Shown here: piece by piece, positions 37,825-53,000 of the stretch
Numbering within the stretch: the stretch's first letter is position 1
How the letters are laid out: every line of letters starts with the position of its first letter
Source: Macropodus opercularis
Lineage: Eukaryota; Chordata; Actinopteri; Anabantiformes; Osphronemidae
Reading direction: 5' to 3'
Assembly (NCBI GenBank): GCA_030770545.1
Contig: CM061105.1
Location: 3,269,001-3,333,000, forward strand
DNA length: 64,000 bases
The notes under the pieces: generated by a model
What the model saw: the letters and a program-made list of their open reading frames with translations, nothing else
Told to the model about the DNA's origin: nothing
Database searches by the model: none
Position numbers and translations under genes: made by a program

Positions 37825-40800
37825 ATGCCCACCAACTTTACTGTAGTTCCAGTAGAGGACACAGAGGATGACAACAGCAGTGTGGCCGTGGCTGGAAGCA
37901 GCAGACCTGTCAGTCTGGGAAAAATCTTTTTTGAAAAAGATGAGGACAACTTACAAGAAACTCCTTCAGGTAAGAATACACTTAAACATGAGGTTTCAGC
38001 TTGTAGACATGACTATATGCTCAGGCAGATTTTAATGACTTCTTTTTACTGTGTTACAGTACATTACATTGCCGCATACAACAGAGAAAGATCAAAGGTT
38101 AAAATGTGAAATTTCAATACACTATTTTTGTCACTCATTGTAACCAACATGTAATGGCAGGCAGACACTGTACACATCAACACAATGTTTTAAAGTGCGT
38201 TTCTGTTCAGCTAGCTAGAACTTGCCAGACACTTGTATAAACACTACCCTGATTAATGTTTTTGCTTCACTGTTCAGGGCTGTGTGTCTGTAATGCCCAG
38301 TACTCACTGGGTACGCAGTTTCAGCTTTCATACTCATTATTGACCAAACACAAAGCTTTTATTTTGAAATATGTTTAGTGAATGATTGGGAGGCAATTTA
38401 GCCTTTGGAATGTAGGAGGAAACCAACAAATTCAAAGGGCACACACATTACCACAGGAAGAATGAAGCCAGCCCGATCTGTTTATGAGACTGCTGTGCTA
38501 ATTACTAGGCAAACATACTGCCCAGCTGCTGAGGTGTAGGACTTACATGTTCTCTTTCTTCTTCCTCAAATTGAGGTAGTATAAGTTTATAGCTCATCTA
38601 CATCTTTTTTTCAGCAGGTTATTTTATCTCTGGAGGAGTTTTTTTCCCTTCACCTCAAGCTTCTGCTGAGTATAGTTATATTTATAATTGTTATTTGCCT
38701 CAGCTGCTCACTCGGCTGTGGTGTCCATGCTGATTAGAGAGTCTAGCTTTCCTGTAGAGAGTTGGTGGAAACCTCACTGATCTTCTAGAAGGGAATATTT
38801 CGAAAGTGAGTCTTAGATACCTGAACTTATTACCTTGATGTCTTTCCGGTCAATTTGTATATTTTTTGTTGTTTAGCATCTCTTTTCTTAGATGTTGCAT
38901 GTTTTTGTAGCAAGGCCAAAGCTTATGAGGGAACTGGTGGTGAACTGAAATACTTAAGTATTGTTAGTGTTAGCCTTTCTATTAGTTGTTATTTTTACTT
39001 TAATACTCCAGATTACAATATTTTCATCTTACTCCTCAAGATGTATTCTATTCTTCAGTATTATTTTTTTAAATACAGCTGTACATTTCTTTTGTATTCA
39101 CCTGTGAAAGTTTGTGGAAGTAATCTTGAACAGACATGTACGCTTGTTATCTGGGATAATCAGATTGAATACAGAACATACATTGTTTGTTTTGTTAAGT
39201 GCTTGTATCTTTGTACTTTAAGTACATTCCAGATCATGCACGATGCTTACTTGAGTAAACAATTTGAAAGGGTAGTCCCAAAAAAAGGACAGAACAATCT
39301 GGTGAAAGATGCTAAAATTGTTAACCGCATGAACTATGACATATGGTGATCTTAAAAAGCGCTTGCCCCATGTGCAGTGGTTTTTGTTTGCTTGTACATT
39401 AGACAGGCACAATCGCACGGCATGCATTACACTCACTTGCCAAGTAGTTACACTTGTTAAATTCCACGCTTCCTTCGAAGACCATGTGACCTGTGTATAC
39501 ATTGCAGACGAAATCAGTACATCAAAGACTACAGTAATGACGTTCGTTCCCCTGGGCAATATTTAATACATACCTTTTGGACCCTGTGATCTCAGTGCTA
39601 AGATATACGCTTTATTGCTTAGCTGGGCATTTAAGTTGTTTGGTAAGCCTGCAGTCACAGTGCTGAGCTAGGTTAAATTTGATGCTAGTCATACTCATTA
39701 GCCTCTTTGAAGTCAAGTAATATCATAAATAAACTACAACTAAACAAAGACACATCTTCCACTAAGTCTTATTATCCTGTACTGGTTTGCTGAATTAAAA
39801 GTTAGTTATATTGTGAGAGAAGAAGAGAATGGGTCACCCATTCAATATTAGGGTTATGTACCCAGACTTGGAAGGAAGTTTCAGGGCCATAGCTGGGTTA
39901 CACATGCTGAGTAGCAGTAGTGTGTATGGAATGTCCATTTTAAAGAAAAACATGACAAGACATAAAGAGCTCAAAATGACACACACAGTGCTGAATAGAC
40001 AAGATACTATCTGGAAACATTAACTTAACACTGCAATAGTTTTTCATGAAATTATCATGTAACCAGTGTCATGTTTCTGAGTTTTTGCTTGGACTGTGGT
40101 TTTGTGGTTGTAACTTTAAAATCCTTGAAGTTAGTTGAAATTATGTTTACTTTAGTTACAGTATGTTTATTTCAAAGTTCGTGTGATTATGACTGGTGGC
40201 TGAAAGTGATAGCTGCTATAGATTTATTCTTTTCCCTGGTTTTACAAAACATCAGGGTCTCATAAAATGTTCAAAACCTGGCTGATGACAAGTTTGACAA
40301 GAAAATGGAACATTTACCATGTTTGATATATCCAAATTATATCGCAGGTCTTGCTTATGAAGTAAAGATATCCCATCAGCAGTGTCAAGTAAAGTCATTG
40401 AGCACTGGTCAGCAGGTCTGTCTGCTTCTATGGCAAGAATCATAGTATTTAACTTGCGCATGGCTTGTAAGTACTAGTTGTAACCATTTGTGCCTGAGAA
40501 TTTGAGTTGAATGTTAGATTAGGGAAGGGAGTGTTTAAATTCTAATGGGATATTTTACTAAAGGATGCTCAAATTAGATTATTCTGAATAGGTATTTACT
40601 GTAACACACCACGACACAAAAACTGTCTTTCAAGGAGCAGGCCCTACTATGTTATTGTGTTTGTGGTGATGCTGTTATTTTTGTATTTAGGTCAAATGTT
40701 ATTTTGTGTTATGGTTTGTTTACCTTTTTGTTATGTTTTTCACTGTAATTGTTTTTGCGCATATCCCTCAAAAACCAAACTAGTCTGTAAACTTTGACAT

Positions 40801-40978
40801 TGGCAAGACTGTATTTTAATGCCCTTCCTTCCTCTCCTTATTTTGCAGTAGTCTGTGTGTACTGTATGTGTTTTGTTTTGTTTTTATTTTATATAGTGTA
40901 CATCTCAGTAATTTTTTAAAACTGTGGGGTCATGTAAAATCAACCAAAACCTCTCAGGCCAATTTTTGGGGGGGCATT

Positions 40979-41039
<61 letters not shown>

Positions 41040-44000
41040 ATATATATATATATATATATATAACACACACACACACACACACACACGTTTTCTTTGTGAA
41101 ATAGCTCAAGCTCAGTCCGATTGGATGGAGGACGTCTGTGAACAGTAAATTTCTGGTTGAATTTAGGTCTCGACTTTGACAGGGCCATTCTACCAATGTA
41201 CTTTGATTTCAACCACTTCATTATGACTCTAGGTGTACATTTTGCCACAACTAGCATTGTGTGTCTCGCACATGGCTTGTCACAACATGATTAATACTTG
41301 CCCTGTAAACAGATTCCCCCACCTGACCTTATTCCTGCCCCTCCTCCAGAGTTACCTAGCTTCTTCTCTGAGTAATTCCCTTCGTGCCCAGCCAGTTTCA
41401 GCTGGGCAAACATGTCTTGATAGCTTTGCATTCTTTGCAAGATACATTGAACAATGCTCTTATTTATATATTTTATATATATATATATACATGGTTTTAT
41501 ATATATTTATTATAAGCAATTATTTAAACGTATCCACATCTTTGTCCCTGACCTGTATGGTGGGCTCCTTGGAGTTCATGAAACACTTTGTTCACTATTG
41601 TTCTCTGACAAACCTCTGGGCACTCCACAGAACAGGCCAAACCGGTAATAAAAATGCTGACTCATGCAGGTGTTGAAGAACAAAAACAAACTAATCCTTA
41701 TTTTACAATATATTATATACAATCTACACTCGCTGGCCACAGTCTAACTCAACTGCAACGCTGCCTTTAATTATACATTAATTCTACTATTATAAGGTTC
41801 AACTAGGCTGTAAAGATGTGTGCAAATAGTGAGTATATGTTATAGGTACTTACTGTATTTCAACTGAACTGATTTTTTTAAATGAAGTAATATGGACACC
41901 TGCTGGTTGACATGATTATTGCATTGGGACTTTTTTTTGCAGTTTCTGCAAACTAATAAAAAAACAAACAATTATAAGTAAAAAGTGAGACAGACCCTCA
42001 TGTTTTGTGCATGTGAAATTTAGAGCAAGACCTTTTCCCCTTTTACCCTCTCAGTCAGCTGACAACTAAGCACATTACTAAAGCAGATATCGATAGCAAG
42101 TTGGATCATGCATAATTATGTGTTAATGTTATTCTTACACATTCTGCCTTCTGGTGGTTTTACGTCACTGAGGTCTATGAAGTATGCATCACTGTAACCA
42201 GTGCTTCACGGTTGCTTATTTCTATTTAATCAAAAGTGTACAATTAGATTCAGTCACTCATCAATGTCATTACATGACCATATGAAAATATCCATGTTTG
42301 TGGTGACAGGCAGGAGACCTGTATGATAAAAACATTATTACATATCTCGTCTTTCGTCTCCTGATTCACTCACTTACATACCTTTTTTTTTTTCTGAAAC
42401 TAAATGTTTTTCTTTTTATTTTATTAAACGTTCAACACCAACTGACTGAGCTACAGTACAGTATCTTCAGTATGATTGTATTTTCAACCAACCATATTTT
42501 ATTAACAAAGACAAAATATTCCCTGTGTATAACAACACGTCAAGGTCCACAAATTGTATACGATGTATACGATATAGGCAAAATATCTGAAAACAAAAAG
42601 GTCTGCTGGCTGTATTACAGTATGTTCGTGCTGCTGCTGTACATTAATGGTGGATGACTTACAGTTTGTTGTCCTGTTTTTCTCATAGAAGATGATGGTC
42701 AAAGAGAATCTGCTCCATTTATCAACTCAGACAATGATGAAGAACAATATTACGAAGGCCAAAACATGGCTCTGTTTGAGGTAAGTGAAAAGTTCTGTTT
42801 CTCCGTCGCCCCATGAATGTTAACAAATCATATGCATAAAACATTCTATAAAATGCAAATTCCTTTATATGCTTAGTGATATAAAATACCAACAATATTA
42901 GTTTATGTAGCTGACACACATAATGCAATAATGTAAAATCACTGACATTGTGAACAATTTTTATTTTTTGCAATAGTGAAGGATGTTTAATATGATGAGT
43001 TTATTTTGGCATGCTAAAATTTAAGCTGCATTTGCAGTTATACTAAATGTAAATGACCACTATAAAATCAGGTTCACATACAGTTGCAACAAAAAGTATA
43101 TGAACCCTTTGGGATTACATGGATTTTTGCATAAATTGGTCAGAAAATGTGCTCTGATCTTCATCGAAGCCACAAGAATAAAATAAATTAAACTAATACA
43201 GCACATAAAACACAATATGGTTTAATGTTTTTATTGAACATAACTTAAATAGTCACAGTACAGGGGGAAAAAATAGCCAATTAGAGCCTGGAGTCCAATC
43301 AATGTGAGGAGATTGGATGTCTTGGTTAAAGCTGTCCTGCCCTATAAAAACACACCAGTTTTACGTTTAAAATTGAGTTGTGGAAAGAACACACAATGCT
43401 ATGTGTGGCGAAAAAAAGGCACAGCACACAAACATAAACACTCATTCCCACTGTAAAACACAGTGGAGGTGGCATCATGGTTGGGGGCTGCTTTGCTGCC
43501 TCAGGGCCTGGGCGGATTGCTTGTCATTGACTGAAAAATTAATTTCAAAGTTTTTAAAGACATTTTGCAGGAATATTTAACACCATCTGTCTGCCAACTG
43601 AAGATCCACAGAGGATGGGTGATGCAACAGGACAACGACCCAAAGCATAAAAGTAAATCAACAACAGAATGGCTTCAACAGAAGAAAACATGCCTTCTGA
43701 AGTGGCCCAGTCAGAGTCCGGACCTCAACCCGATTGAGATGCTGTGGCGTGACCTCAAGAGAGCGATTCACACCAGACATCCCAAGAACATTGCTGCACT
43801 GAAACAAAAAAGTAATGGTCCAAAATTCCTCCAGGTCGTTGTGCAGGTCTGATCTGCAACTACAGGAAACGTTTGGTTGAGGTTATTGCTGCCAAAGGAG
43901 GGTCAACCAGTTATTAAGTCCAAAGGTTCACATACTTTTTAAACTCTGCACTGTGAATGTGTACATGTTATGTTCAATAAAAACATGAACAATAACATGT

Positions 44001-47000
44001 TTGTACAGACTGTTTTTCTATTGTTGTGATTTAGATGAAAATCAGAACACATTTTATGACCAATTTATGCTGAAATTCATCCCAAAGGGTTCACGTAGTT
44101 TTTTCTTGCAACTGTAAAATCCAGACACAACACATAAATTTCAAATATTATCTTTGACAAGACTGGATTTGTTGTTGTTTGTATGCTTCTTTTACATTAT
44201 AACATGATATATAAATGCGAATGGCGGCACGGTGGTGTGGTGGTTAGCACTGTCGCCTCACAGCAAGAAGGTCCCGGGTTCGATTCCCGGGGTCTCCGGT
44301 TTCCTCCCACTGTCCAGATAGGTCAATTGAAAAAAACTGCGTAAATTGCCCGTAGGTGTGAGTGTGTGCGTGACTGTGACTTGTCTGTCTATATGTGTGG
44401 CCCTGCGATAGACTGGCGATCTGTCCAGGGTGTACCCTGCCCATAGCTGGGATAGGCTCCAGCACGCCCACGACCCCTTCGGGGAATAAGCGGAAGAAGA
44501 TGAATGAATGAATGAATAAACAAATGTATAAAAAGAGTACGAGGCCTTTCTTAGATCACATCCATCGTGTTATTACATTGTAGGGGGAGTGGAAATGTCA
44601 TTGTCACTGGCCTTAGTTGATTGATGTGAACACCACCTTTTAACTTACTTGTGCTCGTCTGCTGTTTCTCTCTGTGCCACAAAAAGGCCAAGAGCACCAG
44701 AAGCATTTGTGTCAGTAAGTCAATCTGGAATAGGTTATTAAACAAACCTTTTCAACGTGTTGACTGTTGCCAATTGCCAGTCCTCTCAGGGACTAGATGT
44801 CCTAGCAAATTCACCCTAAGGTCAAGCTATGTGATGTTTATAGAGATACATGCAACCTAAGTGCTACATCCCTGACCCTACAGGCTTCACTGAGCATGTC
44901 AAATCCTAGAATCCATGACAGCACAGTTGGAAAAAGACAGAACAAATGCAGTTTGTTTGGAGGATTTGCCAGGAGAAGGCCTCTTTGTGTAAAAGGAGCT
45001 TAGAAGCATGACTCAAGTTTGCAAAACTGTGTCTGAACAGACTTCTTGAACAATGCCCTATGAATCTCTGGTGAAAACCTCATACAACCTCATGGAGCGA
45101 GCACAGATTTTCATTAGTTTATCAAATCATTAAATTCATGGATTTACTAAGGAAAGGCTGCCAACTCTTGCAAATACTGCTGCGAGTAAATATTTCACTT
45201 TACCAGCCTTTAATCATATGTGTACCGCTTTAACTTTTGCTCGTTGGGTTGTCGTATCACAGTTTATTATTTCACATATGTTTTGAAAATACGAGAGTCC
45301 TATATTTTAGTAGTAGTAGAATTTAGTAGTGGCTAATAGTAGTGACTGTGGTACTATTCAATGCTGTAATCCACGCACATTTGTCAGGTGGCCCTACTGG
45401 TAATTAAAGGGAGAAAGAAATTACAGAAGTTGCTTTTATTTTTCCTCTGCAGGAGGAAATGGACAGCACGCCCATGGTGTCATCCTTTCTCAACAAGCTT
45501 GCCAACTACACCAACCTGCCCCAGGGTGTCCTTGAGCATGAGGAGGCAGAGTACGCAGACGGCGTCAAAAGGGTCACCGTCAAGGTATGGATTTCTTTAC
45601 GTAGTTGACCTCACACTTAAATTTCTTTCTCGAATGCGTTCCTTCCTATTCACGTTTATCTCTGCCTTCTCAGCTATTGCTATAGTTAATTTAAGTTATT
45701 TAGATGGGTCTAGTTTCTATAAAATTAAAAAGGAAGTCCTCTCCCTTGTCGAATATGTTTTGAGGAAAAAAAAAAATCATAATAAGTGGCTTTGCTATAT
45801 TTTAATATTAAACTGTGGTATGACTTCTGCTTTTTAGGTTTGTAGGCAGATGTTTTTACTCTAGTAATAGGTATTTGGAAAACAATTACAACGTGATAAA
45901 GTAAGTTAAACATAGTTTGTATAGAATAAACTGCATTATATCATTATATAAGACGTTTGCCTTATGAGGCTTATTTAAATATTAGGTTTACTTGTAATAC
46001 CAAAGGTGGTCAAGCAGTCAAGGGATTGAATATTATATCTCTGGAAAATACATACAATTCATTGTTGTTTGCAATTCTCTCTCTCTTGAATGTGGAAATA
46101 ATATGATTGATATGGTTTCCTTTTCTAGTCTGGAGGAGAGACATGTTCAGAGTCTGCGTAGAATTAAAACTTAGTGGAACTCAGTCTTATTTAGTGGATT
46201 GGCTTTTATTTTAACACGTCGTCACTGAAAAAAGGCGGTTTTGAATGTACTTATTTGTCCCACCATTAGTGCTGCGGCTATTCAGAATCAGCCAAATCAA
46301 TTCAGTTAATTGTTATTTATATAATGCCAAATTTCAAATTCATCGTTTTGGGACATTTCACCTATGGATTGAATTTCTCCCTTAATAAAACTTTAAAATG
46401 GTCTTGAAAATGTGAAGTGTCCTGAGATGATCATTTCTTATTTGGCATTATTTTAATAATGAGTCTGAAAGCAAATAGCATGTCCTCTGTGCTGAGCCTT
46501 GTATGTCAAATAAGTGTCCTGACCTAAAGTCTCTACAACTACTAATGACTACTAATATTCTGGTCAAGGACAAAAAATTGACACCACGGCTGCAGAATGA
46601 ATTCAAAAGGCGAATGAAGCAGAGACTGACACATGATACACATTTAAGCTGCGTGTTGCCTTCTTTAGCATAATAATGTTTTCATTTTTAAGGATTTTGG
46701 TCTACAAACGACAAGCATTTGTTGACTGAGCTGTGGCAGAAGGCAGGAATTTTGAAAGGTTGAGGTCCTGTAACTCCACAAGGCTGCACTCAGTGTTTGC
46801 TGTAGCAGTATATGCAACCAGGCTTCTGATTTAAATGGGTCAAATTGTTGATAATATGCTCTTTGTAATACTTGCTATTGATTGAAGAACCCAAATTGCG
46901 TAAAAGACAGCAGGAGTTGCTCTGTGTAGAAGCATTGAGGAGGTTTTACTAGAACACGCCCCCTTAATAATACTTTTTTTTTCTTAAGAACTCATAGAAA

Positions 47001-50000
47001 TAAGCTTGTGACTCAAACTTTCAGTTAGTGTGATGTGAACAAAAAGTAGAATAGGAAGAGAAACAAAGAGCAACAAAATAGGGAAGATGTGGGAGATTTG
47101 GAAGTCTACCTCGGGCACTTTAGGCACACAACTGAGTGTGGCGGAGATGGCCAAGGACAAAGTATTTGTAACTCATAAAATGGTATGTAAGCTCCTCTTG
47201 GTTTTTGGAAAGAAAGGTTTTAAAGGCGATATATGTTTATACACTTGGTTGCTTACGGTAAATGTTGTAGAAGATAAGGATAGTCTGAGCGAGTGATAGT
47301 GAGTTTAAATATTCTTGCAGGGCTCACTGGCAACATTTCAACTCAACACTTTGATATGACAGAAGATAAGCTTAGAGAATTTATAACTCTATAATGTAAT
47401 GTGCCATGAAATATAAAAAATTATTTTTATTAGCATTTTGCATTCACGTATATAATAAAATGTTTAGAGGGATTTTCCAAACGTAAGATTTCAGTCCTCT
47501 TAAACCTTTTACTTTAATGCAGACCCTAGTTGATACTGTCGTTACAAAAAATGTTTTCTTTTAAATCTTCACTTTTAAAGTTGAGTGTTTTATTGAATCA
47601 CTTGCCTCATTACTTAATACTATAAAGAGAATAGTTTAGATGCTGCATGTGTCTGCATCAGGACCAATTTAGAACATGTAAATTTTCAAAAATAAATACT
47701 TAATTCTGTGCTTTTATTGTGATAAAATTAAACAGTTCATTACATTCTCTTGTCTATAGTTTAATAGTTCCACATTTTTTATAAGTGCTCAGGTGCCCAT
47801 ACAGTTTATATAAATTGAAAAGGTTACTGGTTACTGCAAGTGATATTAAAATGTGCAATTTATTGATTGGCTACAATTAAAAGCTTGCTCTATGTGGGAT
47901 TTGTTGAGTTTAGTTGTGTAAGGTCTTAAACCTTACTTGTAAAGTGTCTTGAGATAACTGATGTTGTGAATTGGCGCTATATAAAAAGTTGCATTGAATT
48001 GAAGTGTTCTTTCGGTTTATAGAATATAATTAGGTGTCCAAATGTCCCCTCCTAGCATGAGCACATGAGCCTTCATCAGACACTGTTAACTGAATAAACG
48101 TTTGTGTTCTAAAGTAATGGTCACTACAGCAAATATGTCTTGTGAATAAATAAAATCTCATATATCGTATAGATTGTGCTTTGGTTGTCCTACCAGTCTA
48201 GGGGGTCCAGGCAAGCGCCTTTAAGCAAGGATACAATACATGCAGATTAGTTAAAATGATACAGTTTGAAAATTGGTGTTTATTCATCCACAGGTCCCCC
48301 CAATGGGAACCTTCATAGGAGTTTACCTGCCTTGCATGCAGAACATCTTGGGAGTGATACTTTTCCTCCGTCTCACCTGGATTGTTGGTACAGCCGGAAT
48401 CCTGGAGTCCTTCGCAGTTGTCTTCATGTGCTGCATCTGTGTGAGTGACCTATAATCCAACAACTAAGTCTCAATCTGAATCGATTCATCCTGTTTTAAA
48501 TGTTGCGTATTTTGATTGATTAATGATTGCATCCATATCTATGGCTGAGCTAATATAAAAGTGCTTAAACAAGCTGAAAATTACTGTCTTATTTATAAAC
48601 CCGTTTTGTACGTCAGTAGTGCCAGATGGTTAAACAGAGAGTTGACTGTTTAAACAGTTTGAACTTAAATGCTCAGTGCTCATGTGATATGATTGGTGCA
48701 ATCTCCACAAAACAACCTCTTGCAGTATATACACAGCGTGGCCCTGATGCTTTAGACAAAATGTTGATAAGAGAACAAAGACAAGTTGTTGATGCTGGAC
48801 ATTGTGTTGATACTTAATACCGCACACTTTACTTAATGTAAATATAATTTCTTATTAATTTAATGGCTAGTAACTTTATCGTTTTTTGTATCACAATGAA
48901 ACCCCAGCTTTAAAAGTGTAATTTACGTTTTTAATTGTACAAGTACAATAAAATATCTCAATTTGCTGGAAGCTTTATTTATCTGACATTGGGATTTGGT
49001 CTTTTTAACCTTTTTTCTGATCTGATCAACCTTTATCTAAGTTGATCAGATATAACGCAAAGTATATTTTTATTGATACCTTCAACACATTTAAAATAGG
49101 TTGTGACAGAGGCAAAATAAGACAAAGGTGTCTGTTCTGGAGAACTCTAAAAGTATCATGTTATTTGGGAAAAGGTGTGAGCATCATCATCTAGTTTTCA
49201 TCATCTATTGCAAACAAAGATATATTGTAACACACCACTTTAGTTCTAGCATCACAAGAAATATGTTAATCTGTTTTAAAAAATCAGGGGTGGGTGAAGA
49301 GCTCAAAATGAAATGAAGAGTAGTCTTGTGATAGCAGTGTATAACCAAGCCAGAGCAGCAGCAGCTAGCAAGATGGAGTGTGTGTGGATAAAATAAGCAT
49401 AGAATTTTCCCCACTGTTGTTTAACATTGTTTTAAAATTAAGTTGTGTGCCGTCTTTATAGGTTACCAATAAACTTTGACAGACTGACAGGTGAGACACA
49501 AACATGTAAAAACATAGTGCTGTACGTCACACATGATCATAGTGCAGGAGACATAATTACTAGCCAGAGGTATCTGCTGCCTCCAGGAAAACATAAGTGT
49601 GTATTTGTATCTTACTCTTTAGTTTTTTGTCTTTATTTTATGGAAAACATGTGCCATTTAGATGGTCACACACAGCTTCAACGAGACAGTGCTCATGCAC
49701 AGTTAAATGATGTGCTGGAGAATTTAAATTGCCAGTAGGTGTGGGTGAGTACTGTATGGTTCCCTGCCTCTGTGTGTGGCCCTGTGATGGACTGTCAACT
49801 TGTTCAGGGTGCACCTTTCACAGTTGGGAATAGGCACCTCTGCAAAATAAATTACAGTTGTCAACTTTTAAACCTAACGCAACATTTATGTTTTTTTTCC
49901 CTTGCAGACATTTCTCACGGCCATATCGATGAGTGCCATAGCAACCAATGGGGTTGTCCCAGGTATATTATAAAATCCTGTTTAAAAGCAAAAAAGTACC

Positions 50001-53000
50001 TTTTTTTTACTATTACTATTTAATTTGAAATCATTCGGTTGTAGTATTTACCTTGTTGTTTTTGGTATATTGTCTGCTATTATAGATTAACTTTCATTCA
50101 GTTCAGTAATGTGATCATTGTCGATCATTGTGATTGTGTTTAATTAATATACTACTAATATACAATCTATTTCATATTCTAGTGATGGGAGCATGATAGC
50201 ATGATTTTTTTGACAAGCAGCATTTTTGTTATGAACAAATTCTGCAGTTTGGTATTTCACAGTCCTGTGATTCTCAGTCCTTTCTCTTTTTTTCACTAAT
50301 TAGCATTTTTGTGGTTGATTGTTTTGTTATGGATTATAGACATTGTTCAGTTTCAAGATTCTGAATGACTTGAGAAAACTGATTTAGATGCATTCAAAGT
50401 CAAATAAACGTCGATTTGTTACTGATTTGAAATGAATTAAGTGTATTTATATATTCTAATGAGTTGAACTGATATCTTTAAAGCTGGTGGGTCGTACTAC
50501 ATGATCTCCAGATCTTTGGGTCCAGAGTTTGGAGGAGCAGTCGGTCTCTGTTTCTACCTGGGCACCACCTTTGCTGGATCCATGTACATACTGGGTACTA
50601 TCGAGATTCTGCTGGTATGTTTCTTGTCTGGGAAGATATTTGTATGTACCACTGCGGCAAACTAACTGTCCTGTCTGTTTGCTGCTTGACGCTTTTCAGA
50701 TATACATTATTCCAACTGCAAAAATCTTTCCTGAAATGGAAAATGAACCAATGTTCAACAATATGCGTGTCTACGGCACCTGCTGCCTGCTTCTGATGGC
50801 ACTGGTCGTGTTTGTAGGGGTAAAGTAAGTATGAAAATATAAACTCCCAGGCTACTTTCATATAGACACTTAAATTCACCTGGACCAACACTCCATCATA
50901 TACATTAAACATTTTCCCCTTCCCTCTGCAGGTATGTGAACAAACTAGCACTAGTGTTTCTGGCCTGTGTGATTCTCTCGATCATGGCCACTTATGCAGG
51001 AGTCCTCAAGACCCTCATCGCACCCCCTAAGTTAAAGTGAGTACAGTCATTGCAAAACACTGTTAGTACAGAGAAATTTTTTGGACTTGTCAGCAATTGA
51101 AGTCCTGTGTGGATTGATTCTATGTTTGGTGCCACAGCTTGATTCACAAAAGTTCAATATGATGTAAAACCTCGTCTTGAATTGCTGTAATTTGTTTAAA
51201 GCAGAAATTTCTACCTCATAAATACATACACTGTCATGATTGTTTGATTGATTGATGACGAGCCCAAAGTGTGTGATTTTAACTGGTTGAAGTCTGTGGC
51301 CATATTTAAAATTGCTCCATTTAATGTTAGCTTTTTCACAGTAATAGACTTTTTTTTCTATTCTAGTCTTTTTGGTAAAGCCCTGCTGATCATGTGTGCA
51401 ATTTGGTTCAGGCATTGTTTTTCATTTGTATTTAGACAGCATACAAATGTGTAAAATGTTGTGTGAGTGAAAGCCTACATTTTATTCTTAATAGTCTATA
51501 TGTCTAGTTTAATTAAAATACTAATTTGTCTTTTTTTTTTTATTAACCATTGTCTGTAGAGTGTGTCTTTTGGGGAACCGCTCTCTGAGGAATGAACATT
51601 TTACTACATGTGCAAAGACAAACTCCAATCTCACGTCCCTCTTCTGTGAAGATCAACATGTTAACTCCTCCTGTGATGAATACTTTAACTTAAACAACCT
51701 GACAGAAATAGATGCCATAAAGGGGCTTGGGAGTGAAGTTATCAAAGGTGAGCAAACAAGGATTCACAACCCAGTGGGATTTCCTCTGTCCTGTGAACTT
51801 CCTGCAAACTTCTTTAAAAAAACTATGACTAATATAGATATTGTTGATTGTGTGTCTGTCTGTCTCTTTATTAGAAAACCTGTGGAGCAACTATGGTAGA
51901 GCTGGCATGTTTATAGAGAAGGAAAACCTCATTTCAGTAGCAGCCTCGAGTTCCTCCAATGAGACTGATATGCCATATGTCTTCAATGACATCGCCACCT
52001 GCTTTACTATACTGGTTGGAATATACTTCCCCTCTGTCACAGGTAGATGAGACGCTACAGTGGAGTGACAACATTTCGGAGATGTTTCTTTTTAATGCGA
52101 AAAAATCTTTTAGCATGTATTTGTTTGTGTTTGTTTCAGGTATAATGGCTGGTTCTAATAGATCTGGTGATCTCAGAGATGCCCAGAGGTCCATCCCAAT
52201 AGGGACCATTATGGCTATTCTCACCACGTCTTTCATTTGTATCCTACTATACCATGTGTGACTATGTGCTGAAATATGTGATTTATACAATTTCAACTGA
52301 ATTAAACAACTAATGATGTATTAGTCGACATGGTCATTTTGAATATATTCAATCTAATACTATAACATTATATACACTAAATACTGTATACTGCACATTT
52401 GTATATGTGTAGTAAGTTATGATTTGAGAGAATTGTTTTTTAGATTTCTTTTATGTAGCTGTGTAATGAAACTGATCAGTGTGCTACTGAAAGTAAATAT
52501 GCATTTTCATCTAAACATCATGTGTAGACATGTCCTGTGTGGTTCTGTTTGGAGCTTGTATTGAAGGTGTCGTGCTGAGAGACAAGTAAGTGGATTTTCC
52601 ATCGACTTATGATCCAGTAAGAGTGCACTGGTAGTTTAGAGGGTTTAAAGGTGTTTTAAGGAATACATTGTTGTTGAAATGCAGAACATTTGAAATGAAT
52701 ATCTAGTGCTTGATAGTAAGGCCCAGTGTATTATCGGATCTATATAATGTCATGTTAATTAGGTGTAGCATACATAGTACACCTTGTGAACTGTATACTT
52801 GTTTGTGGTTGTTCTAGGTTTGGTTTCTCACTAAAGAGGACCCCAGTCATTGGTGCTTTGGCATGGCCGTCACCCTGGCTGATTGTGATTGGCTCTTTTT
52901 TCTCCTGCTGTGGGGCAGCCCTTCAGAGCCTTACTGGTGCCCCGCGATTGCTGCAAGCCATAGCTCGGGATGGCATCATTCCATTTTTACAGGTCAGTGC

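Noticed and set aside
38855..39349. Plus-strand 164-codon open frame in slc12a7 intron 1
   Set aside because: Its composition is rich in Y, F, C, L and S, as expected from AT-rich intron DNA. It has no domain and no splice logic tying it to slc12a7.
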